64,000 nt of DNA, taken from contig CM042555.1 of the NCBI GenBank assembly GCA_023630585.1, forward strand, positions 6,386,001 to 6,450,000, given 5' to 3'. This document shows, one piece after another, positions 57,871-64,000 of this stretch. A program made the translations under genes and the position numbers. Numbering within the stretch: the stretch's first letter is position 1; each line of letters starts with the position of its first letter. The stretch comes from Cranoglanis bouderius. Taxonomy: Eukaryota; Chordata; Actinopteri; Siluriformes; Cranoglanididae. The notes below the pieces were generated by a model. The model saw only the letters and a list, made by a program, of their open reading frames with translations, had not been told where the DNA came from and did not search any database.

Positions 57871-57879
57871 TGTGTGTGT
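57776..57879. repeat. (TG)n microsatellite
   Basis: About 52 TG units with a TT interruption near the right end. Confidence 0.97.
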
Positions 57880-58100
57880 TACACTAACACACTTAAATGG
57901 GAAAACACTAAAATGTGCAGGACAGAGGGTTCTCCATGACCAATCTATGGAACCTGTGACCTAAGCCATCAGCTCCATCTTTCTCAGGAAGACTATTTCA
58001 GGCTCCTTTATTACCAGACATTATTAAACTTTCCAGATCTGCTCTTCCGTGCAGGTTTAGCCCTGGACAAGGTGAAGACGAGTTTGTTCTATAGTTAAAG

Positions 58101-58138
58101 TGTGTGTCTGTGCATGTGTGTGTGTGTGTGTGTGTGTG
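58101..58138. repeat. (TG)n microsatellite, interrupted
   Basis: TG run broken by TC and CA. The preceding AGTTAAAG also precedes the TG run at 57776. Confidence 0.9.
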
Positions 58139-58139
58139 A

Positions 58140-59410
58140 GACTGCTTTCTTCTTCTTTTAGCGCAGCCATCATGGAACGTTTGCACCTCAGCGGTGGGCA
58201 GAACTCAGACGAGCAGGTAGGGGGTTAACAAGGCCCTGTGAGTCACCTAATTGGTAGATCTGTCGTGTAGTTGCCTGCTGTAGGAGACAACCTTTCCTGT
58301 CCTTTTTGTGTTCACAGAATCATGTAGAAGATGTGTGTGGAGAGGGAGCTGGCTGTTAAGGCTTCAATAAAGGAAAAAAAAAAAGCTGGCTTTCATTTCA
58401 CATCTCCAAAAACATTGCTGTCAGGTAATTCCCTAGGTATAGACATGAAGGAAATGTCACACCGATTCACCTTAACCTTTTACAGCTTCTATACGATTCT
58501 AGAAAGGTTTCATGATCGCTGAGTTGATTGAATCTGCGTAAAATAACTCAGCGCGACTAGTTCGAAGCATGGATTTGCATCCTTATTCATACAGGATGAG
58601 TCCAGAATCATCCCCTATATTTCTTTCAAAGTTTGTTTCTGAACCACATTCATTTCATTCCATTGTATCTTATTAGACTGAGTCATTAAGTCCTCTGGCC
58701 TTTTTGTTGTTGTATTTTTTTTCGCCATGTGACAGTGAGGTGAAAGCAATCTGTGCCGGTCTCCTAATAATCAGTATGCCTAACCAGCAGAAGAGTGAAC
58801 TCTTGAGGGGCTCAGACCTAGTCCTGCTCATTAATGCAGCCAACCAGACAGACGCCCTCGAGACAGGGCAGCAATCATAAATGGAATAATTTAGATCTGA
58901 CCTGAAGCCTGATCTCAAGTAATACCGAACACGGCCAGTGGGATTGAACCCGAGCTGGGCTGATTGTAGGTCTGTGTCATGAACACTCGAGTGGACGTGC
59001 CGCACGTCAGGTGAGTGTGCAGATGCATCCTATTGTGTTAGTTAATTCATATATTATCAATAGTTCTTCACATGCGGCGAAGCTGAACGTCCAAGAGCAG
59101 ACGCAGACACAGTGGCAGGAGGAGGTCAAAAAAGATCTGTTTTTGTTTTGTTTTTTTTTCGACCAGACTGAAATGCAGAGACAATAGGAAAACATGTACA
59201 TTGAGCAAGTGCAAATGAAAAAGCAAGTTTATGTTCTTTATGTTGTCAAGTACGTTATCTTGCGAGCAGGAATGTTTGTACTGTGCAACCGAAACGGTTA
59301 AAACATAACCTAAAGTAACATAAAATTGTAAACGTTCATACTTAGTTTGGAATATGCTAGAGCTGTGATCATGTGACAATCACAGAACAAAAGAAATCAG
59401 TGTTTTTTTC
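58140..59410. other. Non-coding, nothing recognised
   Basis: Short frames only, no recognised element. Confidence 0.45.
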
Positions 59411-59416
59411 TGTATA

Positions 59417-59793
59417 CAGGGTGTCCCAAAAGTCTCCATATATAGGGGACTAGGTTTGCCAGCACCATGTTGGTTGTGCCCTCGTCAGTGGGTGTTCGTG
59501 GACGTCCACTTCTCTGTTGGTCCGCAACACTTCCAGGCTTTTCGAATTTGTTAATAAGTTTGGCGACAGTGTCATGTGTTACTGTATGCGCTTACCATGC
59601 TTCCTGTTAAAGTCCATCGCAGCCTTGCGACAGCTTCCCGATCCAGAGTTCAATACGTTCTTCTTTTGTCAAAGGCATTCTTAAAGGCTATCTGAAAAAG
59701 TATATATAATAAACTAAGTATGAAAGATTTTGGAGGACCTTCTGCTAAAATGTGTTCATTTCCCCTATGTATGGAGACCTTTGCGACACGCTG
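59417..59793 (-). mobile_element. Mariner-type MITE retaining a transposase start
   Basis: The 377-bp element has inverted ends: CAGGGTGTCCCAAAAGTCTC at the left and the complement of CAGCGTGTCGCAAAGGTCTC at the right, with TA on both sides (59415-59416 and 59794-59795). On the minus strand an ATG at 59683 begins MPLTKEERIELW. A few codons later a stop interrupts. Further downstream the frames still read AKLINKFEK and GRPRTPTDEG, typical of the N-terminal DNA-binding region of mariner/Tc1-type transposases. Everything encoding the catalytic domain is deleted. Confidence 0.8.
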
Positions 59794-59799
59794 TATATA

Positions 59800-62570
59800 T
59801 CCACAGTGTGAATTTTTGTAATGACACTGCAGAAGTAGCTTTTCTCTCATAGCAATCCTAGACATAATATACCATAGCTGTGAATAATATGACTGACACC
59901 CATTAGCTTTTCTTGCTTATTTACAGTAATGTTGCAATCAAGTGTCTCGCTAGCTAACAAGATACATAGCAAACCTGCTTGGAGAAAAAAAAAAAAAAAA
60001 AAAAAACTTTCTTATGGGAATTGGCTTAATGGTTTCCGTTTCCAATTTCTGCATAAGTAGCTAATGATTCTAAAGGAAGATTCCTTTCAGAAAGTGTAAG
60101 CTAGTGAGCTAACTAATTCACACCAAATGTTTTGCTTAGATTCTTATGTTTTTCTGTTCACAGTGAATAAGTCTGTCATGGGGTAGTCAACGTGAGCATT
60201 TAAGAAATGGTATTCTCCATCGTTGGAGTGTTTGAAACTCATTTAAATGTCACTGCTGGAATCCAGCTTGATCTGAGCAAGTACCAACACACAGGCCGAG
60301 CTGATCGAGCTACTAATGTAACAACGTAGACAAGTTATTTTTTTAAAAATAATAAAAATAACACAACACTGACTCAATTAGGAAATCTCAAACATTTATT
60401 GATCGATTTAGTGATTCAGTGAAGTAATAAGGAGGCTGAAGAAAGTGAGTTAGATCCTGTATTATTTTTAAAAAATCCATATTCAAGCATAAGTCTCTTG
60501 CCAGTGCTAGCAAAGCTAAGTCAGTTCTGGCCCCATCATAACCACACCCTATTTAGAATTTCCACCAGATGTAGATATTTAGCAACTTGTGACCAATCAA
60601 GATTGTTCCGCAGACAAGGGACGTACAGTGCCCAGTGTGGATCATGTGATATTTTCATGCTTGTCCATGTTGATGACAACTCATTATCATCATTACTCAT
60701 AAAAACACACTTCATATTCTGACTAATACTTAACTACTAACATCTGCCTGAGACTGCGGTCACTGTGTGGTTTGGAGAGCGTTCTAGCATGTCGGCCACA
60801 TGAAGAACTCTACCCAAGCAATCGAAACAAAACTGACAGGACCACACCGGGTTTCCTTTTCATGCCTGACTGCGAAAAAAAAGACCTTTTCCTTTTCCTT
60901 TTAGTGTGACGATGACAGTTAACGCCCGGAGCTAGCTGACCTCCAAACATCATCTGGTCCCTGTATCTCAATCAGTGTTTTGCTCCCTGACAACTGCATC
61001 TGGGGCAATAAAGTGCACTTATGAGGGCCGAATAGTATAATTACTGAATGAGACACGCATCATGTGAACAACAACGGCTCATCATTCATGGAAGACAGCA
61101 AATCCGTCAATGGTTCCATTCAGGAGACAAGGAGAAAGACGGCAGCAGAGAACATGTCCACAATGCCTCAAGGATATTTATGTAATGTTGACTGAGCAAT
61201 GCGACAAGTATTCTGCGGTTTTCTACTTTCATGGTCATTTCCCTCTCCTTTGAAACTATTAATTGAGCAATTTGAAAGATGCGCTTGTCTTTTTCTTGGT
61301 TGTCCATCTTTCCCTCTCTCTTCACTCTCTCTCTGTCCACCCACCCCACCCCACCCCACTGCTCTCGAACTCTTCTGATGATCGTTTGACAGCACAATAA
61401 CAGCATTGTGAGCATATATGTCATAAACTGACTGTCTTATCTGTGCAGCAGTCCTGTTATTTGTGAAGGGCAGACAAGTCAGAGAGGATGAAGAGCGCCA
61501 CCTAGTGTCCGTCACTCCGTGCCCTCCGATGGCCCTGCGTGAGTGTTCAGTGCGCTAGCAACAGCAAGCTAGACGTTTATTACATTGGAGCGACATTTTA
61601 AGGTCCAGAATAAATCTTTAGTAAAGAATTCTTCAACCTATAAATAATACCAGGTTGCTAATCCATGAAAGTGAAATGAAAAAAGAATGAAAAAATAATA
61701 ATAATAATCACCATAGCTGTAAAAGAACCACTTCCTTTACTCAAGATACTGGTTCTTTTACTCTAATCTATTACCAGTCATAGATGTCTCGGAAGAAGTT
61801 AGCATTTAGCAGCAGTGTCATGGACTCTTTCCATTTGGAGGCCTTCTCCAAACATGAGTTATAAAAATCAAACTTAATTGAATTCAGTTTATATGGATGT
61901 GGGGTTTAGTTCATTCTTCTTTCTTGCATGAACTTGCTTCATTCAATTAATGAGAGACTTGTAATAATGGTCATAGATCATAGGACGTATTTTAGATTTC
62001 ATAGCGTTAAACATGAAATTGGTTGCCTGTTAAAAAATGTTATAATATATAAATAATTTTATTTATCTTTTAACATTATTTTTTAAACATCATCTTTTTC
62101 TTATGAAACTAAATGATAGAATATTTGTGCATATTGATAAGTTAATAAATTGCCCGCTTTTGAGGTTGTATTTGAGTCAAAAGCAACAGAAATGGACAAA
62201 GAAATTAAACTGCAGGAAATGTTTTATATTTTTTTTAAAATAGAAATTAAATAATTTTATTTCTCCTTTAACATAAATGTATTTCCTGTAAACACCTTCA
62301 TAAACAATGGGAATTAAATGATGAGAACATTGTATGCATATCGATGATATTAAAGTGGGTGCTTTTCAGTTTGTATTTATCAAAAACAACAACAAAAAAA
62401 GTGCGAGCATTATTTTATGTTCTTAAAATTATTTTTAAAAATTTAATTTATTTCTAATTGTGCTTTAATTTCTTTTCATGTAAACACTTTTATAAAACAG
62501 CAGCAACAATAACAACAACAGGTATTCAATTCTATAATATTTATGCTTATTGATAATTAATATCCAGCAC
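59800..62570. other. Non-coding; A-run and possible conserved block
   Basis: An A-homopolymer lies at 59984-60006. 60890-61090 is a repeat-free block (with AACATCATCTGGTCCCTGTA and TAGTATAATTACTGAATGAG) that could be conserved non-coding sequence. The rest is AT-rich. Minus-strand frames at 61107-61515 show no domain. Confidence 0.35.
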
Positions 62571-62574
62571 TTTT

Positions 62575-62722
<148 letters not shown>

Positions 62723-62883
62723 TGGAGGAAAAAGTATTTGATCCCCTGCTGATTTTGTATGTTTGCCCACTGACAAAGAAATGATCAGTCTATAATTTTA
62801 ATGGTAGGTGTATTTTAACAGTGAGAGACAGAATAACAACAAAAAAATCCAGAAAAACGCATTTCAAAAAAGGTATAAATTGA

Positions 62884-63663
62884 TTAGCATTTTAATGAGT
62901 GAAATAAGTATTTGACCCCTTCGACTTGGTACTTGGTGGCAAAGCCCTTGTTGGCAATCACAGAGGTCAGACGTTTCTTGTAGTTGGCCACCAGGTTTGC
63001 ACACACCTTAATGTGCTTCTTCTTGAGCCACACCTTTGTTGCCTTGGCTATGTGTTTTGGGTCATTGTCATGCTGGAATACCCATCCATGACCCATTTTC
63101 AATGCCCCAAAGCATAATGTTCCCACCTCCATGTTTGACGGTGGGGATGGTGTTCTTGGGGTCATAGGCAGCATTCCTCCTCCTCCAAACACGGCGAGTT
63201 GAGTTGATGCCAAAGAGCTCGATTTTGGTCTCATCTGACTACAACACTTTCACCCAGTTCTCCTCTGAATCATTCAGGCAAACTTCAGATGGGCCTGTAC
63301 ATGTGCTTTCTTGAGCAGGGGGACCTTGCGGGCGCTGCAGGATTTCAGTCCTGAGACTATGGTCCATGTGACTATGGTCCCTGTTGCCTTGAGATCATTA
63401 ACAAGATCCTCCCGTGTAGTTCTGGGCTGATTCCTCACCGTTCTCATGATCATTGAAACTCCACGAGGTGAGATCTTGCATGGAGCCCCAGACCGAGGGA
63501 GACTGACAGTTATTTTGTATTTCTTCCATTTGTGAATAATCGCAACAACTGTTGTCACCTTCTCACCAAGCTGCTTGGCGATGGTCTTGTAGCCCATTCC
63601 AGCCTTGTGTAGGTCTACAATCTTGTCCCTGACATCCTTGGACAGCTCTTTGGTCTTGGCCAT
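62884..63663 (-). pseudogene. Tc1 transposase, internally deleted
   Basis: Start at the ATG at 63663. The N-terminal part reads MAKTKELSKDVRDKIVDLHK with KTIAKQLGE, the paired-like helix-turn-helix that binds the terminal repeats. A TAG replaces a codon just before the SDETK motif near 63236, where the first catalytic D lies. Later WVFQHDNDPKHIAKATKVW carries the second D. Two deletions follow from the compressed order: part of the region between the first and second D, and the whole segment with the PIENLW-type motif holding the catalytic E; the frame resumes at KRLTSVIANKGFATKY at the C-terminus. No functional enzyme is possible. Confidence 0.88.
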
Positions 63664-63730
63664 GGTGGAGAGTTTGGAATCTGATTGATTGATTGCTTCT
63701 GTGGACAGGTGTCTTTTTACAGGTAACAAA

Positions 63731-63775
63731 CTGAGATTAGGAGCACTCCCTTTAAGAGAGTGCTCCTAATCTCAG
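63731..63775. repeat. Perfect 18-bp inverted repeat
   Basis: CTGAGATTAGGAGCACTC at 63731-63748 pairs with GAGTGCTCCTAATCTCAG at 63758-63775 across a 9-base loop. It lies inside the Tc1 element upstream of the transposase start. Confidence 0.95.
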
Positions 63776-64000
63776 CTCATTACCTGTGTAAAAGACACCT
63801 GGGAGCCAGAAATCTTGTTGATTAATAGGGGATCAAATACTTATTTCCCTCATTAAAATGCAAATCAATTTATAACTTTTTTGAAATGTGTTTTTCTGGA
63901 TTTTTTTGTTGTTATTCTGTCTCTCACTGTTAAAATACACCTACCATTAAAATTATAGACTGATCATTTCTTTGTCAGTGGGAAAACGTACAAAATCAGC

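Noticed and set aside
63731..63775. Rho-independent-type terminator or microRNA precursor
   Set aside because: The perfect 18-bp inverted repeat is inside a Tc1 transposon, upstream of its transposase, and as far as I recall is a feature of that family. The arms are short for a pre-miRNA.

Overview
The window looks like gene-poor (intergenic or intronic) DNA of a ray-finned fish. The reasons are the dinucleotide microsatellites, the several fish-type Tc1/mariner families, the tRNA-derived SINEs with the tail 'CTCTGGATAAGGGCGTCTGC', and the fish-type LTR retrotransposon. An otophysan such as a catfish is a guess from repeat flavour only. I found no exon of a host protein-coding gene and no convincing host RNA gene; the only long coding sequences belong to transposable elements.

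The main object is a nearly complete LTR retrotransposon on the minus strand at 17611-24062. It has TG...CA LTRs (986 bp on the 5' side at 23077-24062, 859 bp on the 3' side at 17611-18469), a 5-bp target-site duplication TTATG, a tRNA-Pro-like primer binding site and a polypurine tract. Its coding order is gag, protease, integrase (H2C2, DD35E, GPY/F), reverse transcriptase, RNase H. That is the Ty1/copia gene order built from Ty3/gypsy-type domains, which is the hallmark of the Gmr1-like elements of fish. This copy is dead: a frameshift in gag from a 13-bp duplication, an altered protease active site, two in-frame stops around the integrase C-terminus, a deletion that fuses RT to RNase H out of frame, and loss of RNase H acidic residues. 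The LTRs differ mainly in the copy number of a 27-bp repeat (4 against 9), so the insertion looks young compared with the damage inside it.

Region by region. 1-17 kb: two copies of a short Tc1/mariner derivative (327-789 and 8384-8938), SINE-like repeats, a transposase relic, and a nested element at 14.5-15.3 kb. 17-24 kb: a promoter-like block, then the LTR element. 24-36 kb: microsatellites, a 0.8-kb CTGA-based minisatellite, and a CRE/TATA promoter-like block at 33.3 kb. 36-48 kb: a broken Tc1 carrying a SINE, a ~95-bp degenerate tandem repeat, a ~386-bp tandem duplication, a repeat with a SINE and a Harbinger-like MITE nested inside it, and two abutting Tc1 relics. 48-64 kb: more SINEs, a minisatellite, a mariner MITE that keeps the start of its transposase, and a nearly complete Tc1 element that runs to the window edge.

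An unclassified repeat family ties the window together. It carries a hairpin made of inverted AGGAATAAAACAC and GTGCTGTTATAGGAAAATAA modules and occurs at eight places (2.2, 2.8-3.1, 14.7, 29.3, 34.1, 42.5, 51.1 and 56.0 kb). Several copies host younger insertions, which gives a relative order of transposition. Family names rest on recalled consensus features and visible motifs, not on a database search.
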